Assembly: GCA_027315165.1 (NCBI GenBank)
Contig: DAHUYN010000010.1
Location: 1-64,000, forward strand
Direction: 5' to 3'
DNA length: 64,000 nt
Source of the DNA: Thermoplasmata archaeon
GTDB lineage: Archaea; Thermoplasmatota; Thermoplasmata; Lutacidiplasmatales; UBA184
The first letter of the stretch is position 1. Every line of letters starts with the position of its first letter. Both the position numbers and the translations under genes were made by a program. Below the pieces are notes generated by a model. That model ran no database searches. It saw only the letters and a list, made by a program, of their open reading frames with translations, and was not told the origin of the DNA. Of this stretch, positions 46,341-56,128 are shown one piece after another.

Positions 46341-46952
46341 TCACTCCTTGAGGAAGCGGAGGAACGCCTCGCGCGTCCTCGGCTGGAGGACATAGTTCTC
46401 GCGCTTCTCGCGGCCGATCGTCGAGGTCGGCGTCGGGCCGTAGTCGTGCCCGGGGAGGATGACGAGACCGTCGTCGAGACGGACGAGGCGCTGGAAGAGG
46501 GAGTCGTAGAGCTTGGACGGGTCCCCGCCGGGAAGGTCCGTGCGGCCGCACTCACCGACGAACAGCGTGTCGCCCGTGGCGACGTGCCCGTCGAAGACGT
46601 AGAGGACGCTGTCGTCGGTGTGCCCGGGCGTGTGGACGACCTGGAAGCGGAGACCGCCGACCTCGAGCGAGGCGCCGTCCTCGACGCTCACGTCCTGGCC
46701 GATCGGGGCCGCGACATGGGCGACGACCTGGGCTCCCGTGCGCGCCTTCACGTCCTCGTTCCCGGCGATGTGGTCCGGATGCCGGTGCGTGTTGAGGATG
46801 TAGCGGACCTTGACGGACCTCGCGTCGATCGCCTCGAGGACCGGCGTCACGCCGAACGAAGGGTCGATGACGACGCCCGCGCCCCCCTCTCTCTCCGCGA
46901 CGAGGTAGGTGAAGTTCTGGTACGGGCCGATGACGTACTGCTCGAGGAGCAC
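46341..46952 (-). CDS. MBL-fold metallohydrolase (glyoxalase II / persulfide dioxygenase-like)
   Basis: 203 aa. Metal motif NTHRHPDHIAGN near residue 57 (H-x-H-x-D-H), HTPGHTDDSVLYVFDG, GDTLFVGECGRTDLPGGD and GHDYGP near the end give the complete ligand set of glyoxalase II and ETHE1-like enzymes. The ECGRTDLPGGDP segment is closer to ETHE1/persulfide dioxygenase and YcbL-type proteins than to classical GloB, but substrate is undecided. GTG start 20-27 nt after a TATA box. Confidence 0.87.
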   Translation of the reverse strand: MLLEQYVIGPYQNFTYLVAEREGGAGVVIDPSFGVTPVLEAIDARSVKVRYILNTHRHPDHIAGNEDVKARTGAQVVAHVAAPIGQDVSVEDGASLEVGGLRFQVVHTPGHTDDSVLYVFDGHVATGDTLFVGECGRTDLPGGDPSKLYDSLFQRLVRLDDGLVILPGHDYGPTPTSTIGREKRENYVLQPRTREAFLRFLKE

Positions 46953-46971
46953 GCGCCGCCGAAGCCCGCCG

Positions 46972-46979
46972 GATATTAA
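46972..46979 (-). promoter_or_regulatory. TATA box of the MBL hydrolase-cgi121 transcript
   Basis: TTAATATC on the minus strand, 20-27 nt before the GTG. Confidence 0.55.
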
Positions 46980-46996
46980 GCGAGCGGCTCGCGGCG

Positions 46997-47917
46997 CTAC
47001 CGGACGGTGTCGATCTCCCGCTCGTCGGGCAGGGCTCGAGCCCCGGTGACGGCGTCGAGCACGACGCGCCCCTCGGGGCCTTCGACGTACCAGTAGGGCA
47101 CGTGGAGGAGCACCGTCGGCCCGAGCCGAAGGTCCCCAGGACCCGGCGGCACGCGCCGGCGCTCGATCACGAGGGCGCCGCCGTGCTGCTCGCTGTGGTC
47201 GACGCTCACCGTATGGCGCTTGAGGACCGCCTCCTCGGCGATCGCCCGGCTCTGCTCCTCCGAGAGCTCCGGCTCGAGCCGCTGGCTCGAGACCTCGAGA
47301 CCCCCCGTGACCTCGCGCTCGCCGGCCTCCCACACCTCGGCGTGGCCCGTGAGCGCGTTGACGGCGATCAGGTGGTCGCTCGTCGCCCCCGTGCCGCCGT
47401 GCGCCGAGGCGACTCGCACGCGGTACGGGGTCACGAAGAACGGCACGAGGCGGAGCGAGTAGCGGCACCCCTCGACGCCCGCGAGCGCCTCGGCCTCCGC
47501 CTGGCCCAGGCGCGGGACGATGATCCGCTCGCCCTCGGGGAAGACCGTCGCCGGGGGCTCGAGGGCCGCGCGCGCCGACGGCTCCTCCTCGCCGATGGGG
47601 CCCGTCGGGCCCGGCAGGAGGATCTCTCCGAGCGCCGGCCCGAGCGTCGTCGGGTCGAGGACCTCGATCCCGCGCTCGGCGGCGATCTTGCGCGCCACCT
47701 CGCCGGGCTCTTCAGCGTAGACGAGCGTGCGGTGGACGACGTCGCCGGGGAACTCGCCCTCGACCTCGACCGGGGAGCGGAGGCCCGAGACGAGGAAGAC
47801 GGCGCGATGGTCTCGAGCCCGAACGGCCCGGAGCCCGTTCGAGCGGTCCTCGAGCCGATAGCCCGCGGCCTCGAGCAGCCGGCGCAGCGTCGGCGTCGTA
47901 CCGCCGCCGGGCGACAT
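46997..47917 (-). CDS. Conserved hypothetical protein, two-part
   Basis: 306 aa, no signal or membrane helix. The N-terminal ~100 residues (RSNGLRAVRARDHRAVFLVSG ... RTLVYAEEPGEVARKIAAE ... GIEVLDP) alternate strands and helices in a manner reminiscent of restriction-endonuclease/Mrr-like folds, but without a clear catalytic triad. The C-terminal half has two strand-rich segments ending HLIAVNALTGHAEVWE and YWYVEGPEGRVVLDAVTGAR that resemble PepSY-like repeats. Both comparisons are tentative. ATG directly preceded by GGAGG, with a TATA box ~25 nt upstream. Confidence 0.6.
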   Translation of the reverse strand: MSPGGGTTPTLRRLLEAAGYRLEDRSNGLRAVRARDHRAVFLVSGLRSPVEVEGEFPGDVVHRTLVYAEEPGEVARKIAAERGIEVLDPTTLGPALGEILLPGPTGPIGEEEPSARAALEPPATVFPEGERIIVPRLGQAEAEALAGVEGCRYSLRLVPFFVTPYRVRVASAHGGTGATSDHLIAVNALTGHAEVWEAGEREVTGGLEVSSQRLEPELSEEQSRAIAEEAVLKRHTVSVDHSEQHGGALVIERRRVPPGPGDLRLGPTVLLHVPYWYVEGPEGRVVLDAVTGARALPDEREIDTVR

Positions 47918-47939
47918 CCTCCGAACGAGCCCTCCCGGG

Positions 47940-47947
47940 GTTATCTC
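47940..47947 (-). promoter_or_regulatory. TATA box of the 306-aa gene
   Basis: GAGATAAC on the minus strand, 23-30 nt before the ATG. Confidence 0.55.
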
Positions 47948-48015
47948 ACTTCCGTCGCCACCGCCGGTGGACGCCGGGTCGAAACCCTCATCCTCGGCGC
48001 CGCCGGTCCCGGGCC

Positions 48016-48834
48016 GTGGGCCGGTATCGGGTCGGCTGCACGGGCTGGGGCTACGACGACTGGGTCGGGGGGTTCTATCCCCCGGGCACGCCGGCGGGCG
48101 AGTACCTCGCCCGGTACGCGCGTGTCTTCGACCTCACCGAGGTCGACTCGAGCTTCTACCGGGCGCCGGGCCGCTCCCTCTGCGCGCGGTGGGCCCGGAC
48201 GACCCCCGAGGGGTTCCTCTTCGCCCTGAAGGTCCCGCGAGAGGTCACGCACGCCGTCGGGGCCCCGTTCGCGGCGGGCGCGCTCGCGGCGTTCCTCGAG
48301 GGTCTCGCCCCGCTGCGGGAGGCGGGGAAGCTCGGCCCCCTCGTCGCCCAGTTCCCGCCGTCGTTCCGCCAGGACCGCCACGGGGGCCGGCTCGCCGAGC
48401 TCCTCGACGCCGTCCCGCCGGAGTTCGCGCTCGCCGTCGAGCTGCGGCACGCCTCCTGGTGGACCCCCGGGACGCTCTCGGCCCTCGAGGCCCGCGGCGC
48501 CGCCCTCGTCTGGTCGGTCTACCCTCAGGTCCACCCGCCCTACCGGCTCACCGCCCCGTTCCTCTACGCGCGGTGCGTCGGCGACCGGGCCCTGACCCGG
48601 TTCGACGCGATCCAGCGCGACCAGGGGCCGGCGATGGAGGAGTTGCGCGCGCACTTCGAGGACGAGGGCCGCTCCGCCCGGGACGTCTTCGTCCTGCTCA
48701 ACAACCACTTCATGGGCTTCGGCCCCGGGACGGCGCAGCGCATGCAGGAGGTGCTCGGGGTGCCGAAGGCCGACCTCGCCCGGGCCCTCCGGCTCCGAGG
48801 CCAGCCCGGGCTCGAGGGGTTCGACGGCCCCTGA
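48016..48834 (+). CDS. DUF72 family protein
   Basis: 272 aa TIM-barrel-like protein of the DUF72/YecE family: GCTGWGYDDWVGGFYPPGT at the start, VDSSFYRAPG, FLFALKVPREVTH, FPPSFRQD and the C-terminal VLLNNHFMGFGPGTA (NNH motif) are all family hallmarks. The biochemical role is unknown; conserved residues suggest an enzyme. GTG start; no convincing TATA box found in the 98 nt separating it from the divergent gene. Confidence 0.93.
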   Translation: MGRYRVGCTGWGYDDWVGGFYPPGTPAGEYLARYARVFDLTEVDSSFYRAPGRSLCARWARTTPEGFLFALKVPREVTHAVGAPFAAGALAAFLEGLAPLREAGKLGPLVAQFPPSFRQDRHGGRLAELLDAVPPEFALAVELRHASWWTPGTLSALEARGAALVWSVYPQVHPPYRLTAPFLYARCVGDRALTRFDAIQRDQGPAMEELRAHFEDEGRSARDVFVLLNNHFMGFGPGTAQRMQEVLGVPKADLARALRLRGQPGLEGFDGP

Positions 48835-48861
48835 GGGAGCCGCGGGACCTCCGAAGCAACG

Positions 48862-48868
48862 TATATAT
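48862..48868 (+). promoter_or_regulatory. TATA box of the CDC48/VAT gene
   Basis: TATATAT, 30-36 nt before the ATG at 48898. Confidence 0.65.
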
Positions 48869-48897
48869 CGCGACCGGCGGTGCAATCGCTCGTACCG

Positions 48898-51120
48898 ATG
48901 GGAGAGGCAATCACCCTCCGCGTCGCCGAGGCGTTCCAGCAGGACATCGGTCTCGGCACCGCCCGCCTCGACGTCGGCACCCGCCAGCGGCTCAAGGTCG
49001 GGGTCGGCGACATCGTCGAGATCCGCGGCCGCAAGACGACCGCGGCGCTCGTCAACCGCGCCCAGCAGGAGGACGAGGGGAAGGGGGTCCTCCGCGTCGA
49101 GGCGGTCGTCCGGCGGAACGCGGGGGTCAGCATCGGCGACCGCGTCATCGTCCAGCGGATCGACTGCCCGATCTCCGACTCGATCACGATCGCCCCGATC
49201 TACTCCGGCTCGGCGAAGATGGACCTCGGGCCCGGTCTCGAGGCGTTCGTCTCGAAGGCGCTCAGCCGACGGCCGTTCGTGCGCGGGGACGTCTTCGTCA
49301 TCCCCGGGGTCTTCCTGATGGGCGGCTCGCTGCCGTTCATGGTGCTGCAGACGCAGCCCAAGGGGACCGTCCAGGTCGGCCCGACGACGCTCATCACGAT
49401 CAAGGACGAGACCGTCACCGAGACGGAGGTCGCGGCCCCTCGGGTCTCCTACGAGGACATCGGCGGCCTCAAGGAGAAGCTGGGACGCGTCCGCGAGATG
49501 ATCGAGCTGCCCCTCAAGCACCCCGAGCTGTTCGACCGGCTCGCGATCTCCCCGCCGAAGGGGGTGCTCCTCTACGGTCCCCCCGGGACGGGCAAGACGC
49601 TGATCGCGAAGGCCGTCGCGAACGAGGCCGGCGCGCACTTCATCGGCATCCAGGGGCCCGAGATCATCTCGAAGTACTACGGGGAGAGCGAGAAGGAGCT
49701 TCGGGAGAAGTTCGAGGAGGCGGAGAAGAACGCCCCCTCGGTGGTCTTCATCGACGAGCTCGACTCGATCGCCCCCCGCCGTGACGAGGTCGTCGGCGAG
49801 GTCGAGCGCCGCGTCGTCGCGCAGCTCCTCACGCTGATGGACGGCCTCTCGGGCCGGGGGAACGTCATCGTCATCGCCGCGACGAACCGCGAGGAGGCGA
49901 TCGACCCCGCCCTCCGCCGTCCCGGCCGGTTCGACCGCGAGATCGAGATCGGCGTGCCGACGCAGGCCGGCCGGCTCGAGATCCTGCAGATCCACACGCG
50001 CGGGATGCCGATCGAGGGGGGCGAGAAGGAGCGGGAACGGACCCTCAAGGAGCTCGCGGCGCTCTCCCACGGCTTCGTCGGCGCCGACCTCGCGGCGCTC
50101 GCGCGCGAGGCGGCGATGCGGACGCTGCGCCGCTACCTGCCCGAGATCGACTTCGACAAGCCGATCCCGTTGAGCCTCCTCGAGAGGATGAAGGTCACCG
50201 ACCGCGACTTCAAGGAGGCGCTCAAGCAGATCGAGCCGTCGAGCCTCCGCGACGTCTCGATCGAGATCCCGAGCGTCCGCTGGTCGGACATCGGGGGGCT
50301 CGACCGCGTCAAGCTCTCGCTGCAGGAGTCCGTCGAGCTGCCGTTCCGGAATCCCGCGGTCTACAAGCACCTGGGGATCGACGGGCCGCGAGGGATCCTC
50401 CTCTACGGCCCGCCCGGGGTCGGCAAGACCCTCCTCGCCAAGGCCGCCGCGACCGAGAGCCAGGCGAACTTCATCTCCGTCAAGGGCCCCGAGGTGATGA
50501 GCAAGTGGGTCGGGGAGAGCGAGAAGGCGGTCCGGGTGATCTTCAAGAAGGCCCGTCAGGCCTCGCCCGCGATCGTCTTCATCGACGAGATCGACGCGAT
50601 CGCCCCCCGCCGCGGCCTCCAGACCTCGAGCGGCGTCACCGAGCGGATCGTGAACCAGCTCCTCACGTCGATCGACGGCCTCGAGTCGCTCGAGCGGGTG
50701 CTCGTCCTCGCCGCCACGAACCGGCCGGACATCCTCGACGAGGCGCTGCTCCGGACCGGGCGGTTCGACCGGCTCGTCTACGTCGAGCCCCCCAACGTCG
50801 CCGGGCGGCTCGAGATCCTCAAGGTCCACACGAAGCGGATGCCCCTCGAGGACGTGAGCCTCCTCGAGATCGCCCAGCGGACCGAGGGGTTCGTCGGGAG
50901 CGACCTCGCGACCCTCTGCCGCGAGGCGGGGCTCGTCGCGATCCGCGAGAACGTGAAGGCCTCGAAGGTCACGATGGCCCACTTCGACGAGGCGCTGCGG
51001 CTCGCCCACGCCTCCCTCTCGCCCGAGACGCTCAAGTTCTACGAGGAGTTCCAAAAGCGCCTCGGTCGAGAGCGCGTCGCCGAGGCCCGCCAGGAGACGG
51101 CGCAGGCGATCTACCGCTGA
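48898..51120 (+). CDS. CDC48/VAT-type AAA ATPase
   Basis: 740 aa. N-terminal substrate domain (1-185, double-psi barrel plus a four-strand part), D1 with Walker A GPPGTGKT at about 227-234, Walker B FIDELD near 284 and [11 protein letters not shown]2 with GPPGVGKT near 504, FIDEID and [11 protein letters not shown]. Arginine fingers and pore-loop aromatic KYYGESEKE / KWVGESEKA are present. It unfolds proteins, feeding the 20S proteasome (psmB is 14 kb away). The C-terminus lacks an obvious HbYX tail. Complete length. Confidence 0.97.
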   Translation: MGEAITLRVAEAFQQDIGLGTARLDVGTRQRLKVGVGDIVEIRGRKTTAALVNRAQQEDEGKGVLRVEAVVRRNAGVSIGDRVIVQRIDCPISDSITIAPIYSGSAKMDLGPGLEAFVSKALSRRPFVRGDVFVIPGVFLMGGSLPFMVLQTQPKGTVQVGPTTLITIKDETVTETEVAAPRVSYEDIGGLKEKLGRVREMIELPLKHPELFDRLAISPPKGVLLYGPPGTGKTLIAKAVANEAGAHFIGIQGPEIISKYYGESEKELREKFEEAEKNAPSVVFIDELDSIAPRRDEVVGEVERRVVAQLLTLMDGLSGRGNVIVIAATNREEAIDPALRRPGRFDREIEIGVPTQAGRLEILQIHTRGMPIEGGEKERERTLKELAALSHGFVGADLAALAREAAMRTLRRYLPEIDFDKPIPLSLLERMKVTDRDFKEALKQIEPSSLRDVSIEIPSVRWSDIGGLDRVKLSLQESVELPFRNPAVYKHLGIDGPRGILLYGPPGVGKTLLAKAAATESQANFISVKGPEVMSKWVGESEKAVRVIFKKARQASPAIVFIDEIDAIAPRRGLQTSSGVTERIVNQLLTSIDGLESLERVLVLAATNRPDILDEALLRTGRFDRLVYVEPPNVAGRLEILKVHTKRMPLEDVSLLEIAQRTEGFVGSDLATLCREAGLVAIRENVKASKVTMAHFDEALRLAHASLSPETLKFYEEFQKRLGRERVAEARQETAQAIYR

Positions 51121-51212
51121 GCCCCGGCGCCCCCGCCCGACCCCCGTGACGTTCGGCGCCCGCCGGCGGCGAGCCCCCCTCGGGCGACGCGCGAGCCTCC
51201 TCGGTCGGCAAG

Positions 51213-51220
51213 CTATATGT
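51213..51220 (+). promoter_or_regulatory. TATA box of the surface-protein gene
   Basis: CTATATGT in a 166-nt intergenic region, 67-74 nt before the ATG, giving a leader of about 40 nt with GGGAGACGTG as ribosome-binding site. A leadered mRNA is unusual here and fits high expression. Confidence 0.55.
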
Positions 51221-51286
51221 AGGGGGGCTAGGTTCGCCGCCGCGTTCCTCGATAGGGGAATCCACAACCGGGAGACGTGAAACACG

Positions 51287-54200
51287 ATGGGAAACGCGCT
51301 GTCCCGAGTCCCCCTGCTGGCTCTGACGTTCGTGCTGCTGGCGGCGACGCTCGCATCACTTGCCGGAGCGCAGGCCGGCTCGACGCCGAACTATACCCTA
51401 CTGGGGTACGCTGAGCAGGCCGGCGGCATCGCCCCGCCCCCGGTCCCGGCGGGCGTCACCGTGGACCTGATCTCCTCGGCCTCGCACCAGACCTACACGA
51501 CGACCACGGCGAGCGCGAGCGGCCAGTTCAGCTTCACCTCGGCCAACACGGGCGGCACCCTCGCGCCCGGCTGGTGGGGCGTCTGGGTCCCGCCGCAGGC
51601 GAAGGTCCCGCTCTTCGGCAAGCCGTACGCCGTGCTGCCGGCGAACCAGAACCCCCAGTACTACTGGGAGAACTCGACCTCGCTCGCGACGCAGTCGACC
51701 TCGGCGAACCCCGTGACGATCTCGGGGGTCACGCTCGTCCCCTACAACGCCACGATCTGGGGGAACGCGACCTACCAGGGCGCGCCGGTCGGCGGCGCCA
51801 CGGTCGAGCTGCTCGACCCGACGTTCAACGGCTTCGTCCTCTCGACGAACACGACCGTCGCGACGGCGACGAACACGACGGTCGTCGGCGAGTTCTCGCT
51901 CCAGGTTCCCTGGGGCACGTGGGTCCTCGAGACGATCGTCCCGGGCAGCCCGCCCCACTACAGCGTCGTCCAGACGACGATCAACGCCTCGAAGGTCACC
52001 GTGAACCCCTCGGTCTCGAACTACCTCGCCTGGGGCTACGTCAACCAGGCGTCGACGCCGACCGCGCACGTCCCCTCCGGCGGCAACGTGACGGTGTTCG
52101 ACCCGACCAACGGCCTCATCTACAGCTCGCCCACGCCCTCGGGCGGCTTCTACAGCTTCGGGACCTACCCGGCGGGCTTCATCGGCCCGGGCGCGCAGAC
52201 CCTCGACGTCGTCCTCTCCGAGGTCGGCTGGCAGACGGTGAGCTACGCGCTCAGCGTCTCGAGCTCGAACCCGACGGGCGGGGCCGCGCCGAAGGTCGTC
52301 TACACGACGCCGATGGCCGCGCCCGCGGTCTACAACACGACCCTCAACTTCTCGGCCGGCTTCGGCAAGGTCACGATCGGCACGTCGGCGAAGCTCGCGA
52401 ACGACTCGACGCTCCCCGACCTGGCGAACGCCTCGGTCGGGCAGCTCTGGGCCCAGCTCGCGCTGGACTGGCAGCACAACCTCACGTTCTCGGCGGCGAA
52501 CCTTCCCGCGTTCCTGAGCTGGGTCAACTCCTCCGGGCCGTTCTTCCCGGCGGGGCAGAACCTCCTCACGGTCAACGGGACGGGCTTCGGACAGCCGACG
52601 AACTACACGTTCACGAACGCGAGCGGCTGCTCGTCGTACTGCGGCCTCACGAGCGCGGCGGGCCTTTCGCTCGGCTGGAGCCAGACGTACAACGCGACCG
52701 CCTCCGTGCCCACGAACGCGAAGTCCTACACGATCTCGTTCGTCTACCGCCACCCGACGAACGCGGAGTCGATCAACTACACCGTCCAGCTCCCGACCGG
52801 CTACGTCCTCAACGCGGGGACGGGCGCGCCGGCGCAGAGCCGGCTCGCCCCGGCGGGTCCGGACGGCACCTGGACGTCCTTCACGCTCGTCTCGCTCCCG
52901 TCGACGGCGGCCGCCTCGACGGCGTCCTTTACGATCGTGAAGTACGCCGCGGTCACCGCGAACGTCAACGTGACGACCTCGAACTTCGCCTTCTCGAAGG
53001 CGAACGTCCTCAACTCCACGCGCGGCAACTACACCGTCCTCGTCGGGGTCAGCGAGAACACGACGTTCTCGGCGCTCAACTCGACGTTCCCCGCGGGGAA
53101 CAACGGGACGAAGTACTCCTGGAACTTCGGGGACGGGTCGGGCGTCACGAACACCTCGCAGCCGACGACCTACCACACCTACGGCGCGGCCGGTGAGTTC
53201 GCGGGCTCGCTCACGCTCACGAGCTCGGGCGGACAGTCGTCGACGGTGCCGTTCTGGATCTACACCGACAACGAGAACCCCGTCGCCACGATCAGCACGA
53301 ACGGGACGGTCCAGACGGCGACCTCGGGAGGGACCTACCTCCTCGTCAACGCGTCGACGGTGCTCCAGTTCAACGCCTCGAAGAGCACGGATGCGATCAA
53401 CGCGCAGACGACCCTCAAGGGGATCATCGCGGTCGCCTCGTGGAACGTCTCGACCGGGACGCACGCCGTCCGGCTCGCGAACTACTCCGCCGGCGCGGGG
53501 GCCCGGCCGTCGACGAACCTGACGATGGCGTTCACGGGCGGCGGCAGCTACCTCACGCAGGGGGACGTCAACGGCACCCCGATCGCGTTCACGGGCTGGC
53601 AGTTCAACGTGACGCTCCAGGTCTGGGACGGCGCGGGCCACCGCTCCGTCGCCTACCTCGACGTCCTCGTGCGCGACACGGAGAAGCCGACCCCCGTCGT
53701 GACGCTCCTCGACTCCCGCGGCCGCAACGTCGGCAGCTCGGGGATCGTCGAGGGCTCGAACGCGACGGCCGCGGTGACGCTCTCGGCCGCGAACTCGAGC
53801 GACCCCCACAACGGGTCGATCGCCTGGTACAACTGGACGATCACGAACTCGGGGAACAGCTCGGTGAGCTACACGCTCAACCAGACGGCCGGCGCGGGCT
53901 ACAAGCTCCCGACGCCCAAGCCCCAGTACTGGCTCCCGCCCCAGGTCAAGGCGTACACGGTGAACCTCACCGTCGGCGACCGGGCCGGGAACAAGGCGTG
54001 GGTCACCGCGTCGCTCACGGTCACGGTGAACACGAGCACGAGGCCCGTCCTCGTCGTGCAGAACCTGACGGCCCCGTCGACGATGACGGGCGGCTCGAGC
54101 TACACGGTCTGGGTCAACGTCACCAACACGATCGGGAAGAACTCGACCGCGAACGACCTCGCCGTCCGCTTCTACCTGCTGCCCCCCTCGGGGAGCGGGT

Positions 54201-54640
54201 CGGGGACGACGATCGGCGGGACCGTCGAGTTCTACAACTACACGTCGAACACGACGATCGCCTCGAGCCCGATCCCGTCGCCGGTGAACCTCGTCTACAA
54301 CCACACCGTGCGCGCCGTGATCCGCTACTCGCCGAGCTCGACCGGCACGTTCGACCTCTGGGCGAACGCGACGGCCTCGAACGAGTTCGTCTCGGACTAC
54401 CGCAACGGGGCCAACACGGCCCACGTGAGCGTCAGCCTGAACCCGAACCCGCTCGTCCTCTACGAGGAGGTCGGCGCGGGGGTCGCGGTCGCGGCGCTCG
54501 CGATCGTCCTCGTGCTCGTGTGGTACCGCCGGCGCACCTCGGGGGGCGGCGCGAAGCCCGCCAAGAGCGGCGCCCCGTCGAGCAAGAGCGGCCTCGAGCG
54601 CGGCAAGGATCGCAAGAGCGAGGACGACGACGACGAGTAG
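51287..54640 (+). CDS. Large secreted surface protein with PKD-like domain and C-terminal anchor
   Basis: 1117 aa. Signal peptide 1-29 (SRVPLLALTFVLLAATLASLAGAQA). The body is Thr/Ser/Asn-rich with very many N-x-S/T sequons, so probably heavily N-glycosylated. Two early carboxypeptidase-like/beta-sandwich repeats (about 35-340), a PKD-type domain near 605-660 (YSWNFGDGSGVTNTS, YHTYGAAGEF), further Ig-like segments with DTEKPTPVVTLLDS, then a single membrane helix (1066-1085) and a charged Lys/Asp/Glu tail ending DDDDE. Codon choice (AAC, ACG, TCG) differs from neighbours because of composition. Candidate S-layer or adhesion protein. Confidence 0.85.
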   Translation: MGNALSRVPLLALTFVLLAATLASLAGAQAGSTPNYTLLGYAEQAGGIAPPPVPAGVTVDLISSASHQTYTTTTASASGQFSFTSANTGGTLAPGWWGVWVPPQAKVPLFGKPYAVLPANQNPQYYWENSTSLATQSTSANPVTISGVTLVPYNATIWGNATYQGAPVGGATVELLDPTFNGFVLSTNTTVATATNTTVVGEFSLQVPWGTWVLETIVPGSPPHYSVVQTTINASKVTVNPSVSNYLAWGYVNQASTPTAHVPSGGNVTVFDPTNGLIYSSPTPSGGFYSFGTYPAGFIGPGAQTLDVVLSEVGWQTVSYALSVSSSNPTGGAAPKVVYTTPMAAPAVYNTTLNFSAGFGKVTIGTSAKLANDSTLPDLANASVGQLWAQLALDWQHNLTFSAANLPAFLSWVNSSGPFFPAGQNLLTVNGTGFGQPTNYTFTNASGCSSYCGLTSAAGLSLGWSQTYNATASVPTNAKSYTISFVYRHPTNAESINYTVQLPTGYVLNAGTGAPAQSRLAPAGPDGTWTSFTLVSLPSTAAASTASFTIVKYAAVTANVNVTTSNFAFSKANVLNSTRGNYTVLVGVSENTTFSALNSTFPAGNNGTKYSWNFGDGSGVTNTSQPTTYHTYGAAGEFAGSLTLTSSGGQSSTVPFWIYTDNENPVATISTNGTVQTATSGGTYLLVNASTVLQFNASKSTDAINAQTTLKGIIAVASWNVSTGTHAVRLANYSAGAGARPSTNLTMAFTGGGSYLTQGDVNGTPIAFTGWQFNVTLQVWDGAGHRSVAYLDVLVRDTEKPTPVVTLLDSRGRNVGSSGIVEGSNATAAVTLSAANSSDPHNGSIAWYNWTITNSGNSSVSYTLNQTAGAGYKLPTPKPQYWLPPQVKAYTVNLTVGDRAGNKAWVTASLTVTVNTSTRPVLVVQNLTAPSTMTGGSSYTVWVNVTNTIGKNSTANDLAVRFYLLPPSGSGSGTTIGGTVEFYNYTSNTTIASSPIPSPVNLVYNHTVRAVIRYSPSSTGTFDLWANATASNEFVSDYRNGANTAHVSVSLNPNPLVLYEEVGAGVAVAALAIVLVLVWYRRRTSGGGAKPAKSGAPSSKSGLERGKDRKSEDDDDE

Positions 54641-54723
54641 GCCCTCGTCCCCGTAGTCGCGAACCCCTTCCGAGGTCCGCGGGGCACGACGCCCCGCGGC
54701 CCCCCCTGTTCTCGGGCGCGCTA

Positions 54724-54731
54724 GATTATGC
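54724..54731 (+). promoter_or_regulatory. TATA box of the CHAD gene
   Basis: GATTATGC, 25-32 nt before the ATG at 54756. Confidence 0.55.
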
Positions 54732-54755
54732 GCGCGGCCCGCCCTCTCGGTCGCG

Positions 54756-55520
54756 ATGGCGCCAAGACCCCGCGCCCCGCTCTTGACGGCGATCCGCGCG
54801 CTCGCCCGGGGGCGCGCCGTCGGGCTCGAGCCGGTGCACGAGCTCCACCGGAGGCTGAGGCGGGCGCGCCTCGAGGGTCGGCTCACCGGCGCGCCCCCGC
54901 CCTCGGCGCCTCTCCGCGAGCTCGAGCGCGCCCTCGGCGCGTCGAGGGACCTCTCCCTGTTCCGGCTCGTCCTCGCCCGCGCCGAGCCCCGGGGGCTCAG
55001 GGCGGCCGACCGCCGCTGGCGCGCGGTCGCCTACGCGAGAGCCCGACGCGAAGAACGCGAGGCCGCCTCGAGGGCGCTCGTGGCCGCGCGCCGGGCGGCC
55101 GCCGGGCCCACCGGACCCTCCCGAGGCCCCCGACCCCCCCGCACGGCCCGGGCGCGGCTCCGGAGCGGGCGGCGCGACGCCCGTGAGGCCCTGCGGCGCG
55201 CCCGCGCGAAGCTGACGCTGCGTCGGGCGCACGCCCTCCGCAAGGAGCTACGGCGGTTGGGGCTGCTCGCGACCCTCGAGGGGCGGGAACGGCGCGGGAC
55301 GGCGAGCGCGAAGCCGGCGGCGGTGCGCCGGGCAATCGAGGGGCTGGGCCGCCTCCATGACCTCGACGTGGCCCTCGCGCGCCTGGAGGGCTACCCCGAG
55401 GGCGGGGAGAGGTGGCGACGACGCCTCGAGCGCGCGAGGACGGCGCTAGAGCCGGAGATCTCGCGGCTCCTGCGCTCGAAGGCGCTCCGCCGGTTCACGC
55501 GGGGCGGGCGCTACCCGTAG
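54756..55520 (+). CDS. CHAD domain protein
   Basis: 254 aa, strongly basic and almost wholly helical. Family features: EPVHELHRRLRRARL near residue 24 (conserved His followed by Arg pairs), RRAHALRKELRRLGLL near 150 and GRLHDLDVALARLEG near 190. CHAD domains bind polyphosphate through these His/Arg/Lys faces. No CYTH domain or polyphosphate kinase is encoded nearby. Ends overlap the convergent rpoN gene by 10 nt. Confidence 0.85.
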   Translation: MAPRPRAPLLTAIRALARGRAVGLEPVHELHRRLRRARLEGRLTGAPPPSAPLRELERALGASRDLSLFRLVLARAEPRGLRAADRRWRAVAYARARREEREAASRALVAARRAAAGPTGPSRGPRPPRTARARLRSGRRDAREALRRARAKLTLRRAHALRKELRRLGLLATLEGRERRGTASAKPAAVRRAIEGLGRLHDLDVALARLEGYPEGGERWRRRLERARTALEPEISRLLRSKALRRFTRGGRYP

Positions 55521-55708
55521 GGTCCGACCTCGTCGAGCAGGTCGACGTGGGAGAGGATCATCCGACGGCAGCAGTAGCGCTCGAGGCCGAGCGCGGTGAG
55601 CACCTCGCCGGCGGGCTCGCCCCGGCTGGTCCGCTCGCGGTACTCGTCCCAGTGCTGACCGATGACCGTCCCGCAGGTGAAGCAGCGGACCGGCACCATC
55701 ATCGTCAT
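55511..55708 (-). CDS. rpoN: DNA-directed RNA polymerase subunit N (Rpb10)
   Basis: 65 aa. Zinc site CFTCG at residues 9-13 and CCRRM at 46-50, exactly the Rpb10/RpoN pattern; GLERYCCRRMILSHVDLLDE is the usual C-terminal part. ATG with GGAGGACGCG upstream. Last gene of the rpl18e-rpl13-rps9-rpoN operon, a conserved archaeal order; the often-following rpoK and rps2 are missing here. Confidence 0.96.
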   Translation of the reverse strand: MTMMVPVRCFTCGTVIGQHWDEYRERTSRGEPAGEVLTALGLERYCCRRMILSHVDLLDEVGPYG

Positions 55709-55720
55709 CGCGCGTCCTCC

Positions 55721-56128
55721 CTACCGGTACGACTTCTGCCGGCGCTTGCGGGCTCCGCGGCCGCCCGGGCGCTTGGGCAGCTTGCGCCGCGGGTCGTTGA
55801 CGATCAGCGATCGGTCGTAGTGCTTGAACATCGCGGAGAGCTCGGGGTCCTTGAGCCACGCGAGAAGGCCCCGCGCGACGGCCGTCCGGGCCGCCGACGC
55901 CTGGCCGATGATCCCGCCGCCCCGGATATCGACGGTGATGTCGAGGGCCTTCCACCGGTCGCCGGCCATGAGCAGCGGCTCCTGGATCTTCTGGCGGACC
56001 CCCTCCGGCTCGACGAACTCGAGGGGGCGCTCGTTGACCCAGACCCGGCCGGCGCCCTTGCGGATCGTCGCGCGGGCCACGGCCTCTTTACGCTTTCCGG
56101 TCGTTTGGAGGATGACGGGGGCTTTCAC
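55721..56128 (-). CDS. rps9: Ribosomal protein S9
   Basis: 135 aa. TTGKRKEAVARATIRKGAG at the start, the GGGIIGQASAARTAVARGL helix and the basic C-terminal tail GGRGARKRRQKSYR that reaches the P-site tRNA are diagnostic. The terminal Arg is intact. GTG start overlaps the rpl13 stop (GTGA). Confidence 0.97.
   Translation of the reverse strand: MKAPVILQTTGKRKEAVARATIRKGAGRVWVNERPLEFVEPEGVRQKIQEPLLMAGDRWKALDITVDIRGGGIIGQASAARTAVARGLLAWLKDPELSAMFKHYDRSLIVNDPRRKLPKRPGGRGARKRRQKSYR

Noticed and set aside
47941..51285. Long minus-strand open frame opposite DUF72 and CDC48/VAT
   Set aside because: Mirror of the GC-biased third positions; no recognisable protein features.
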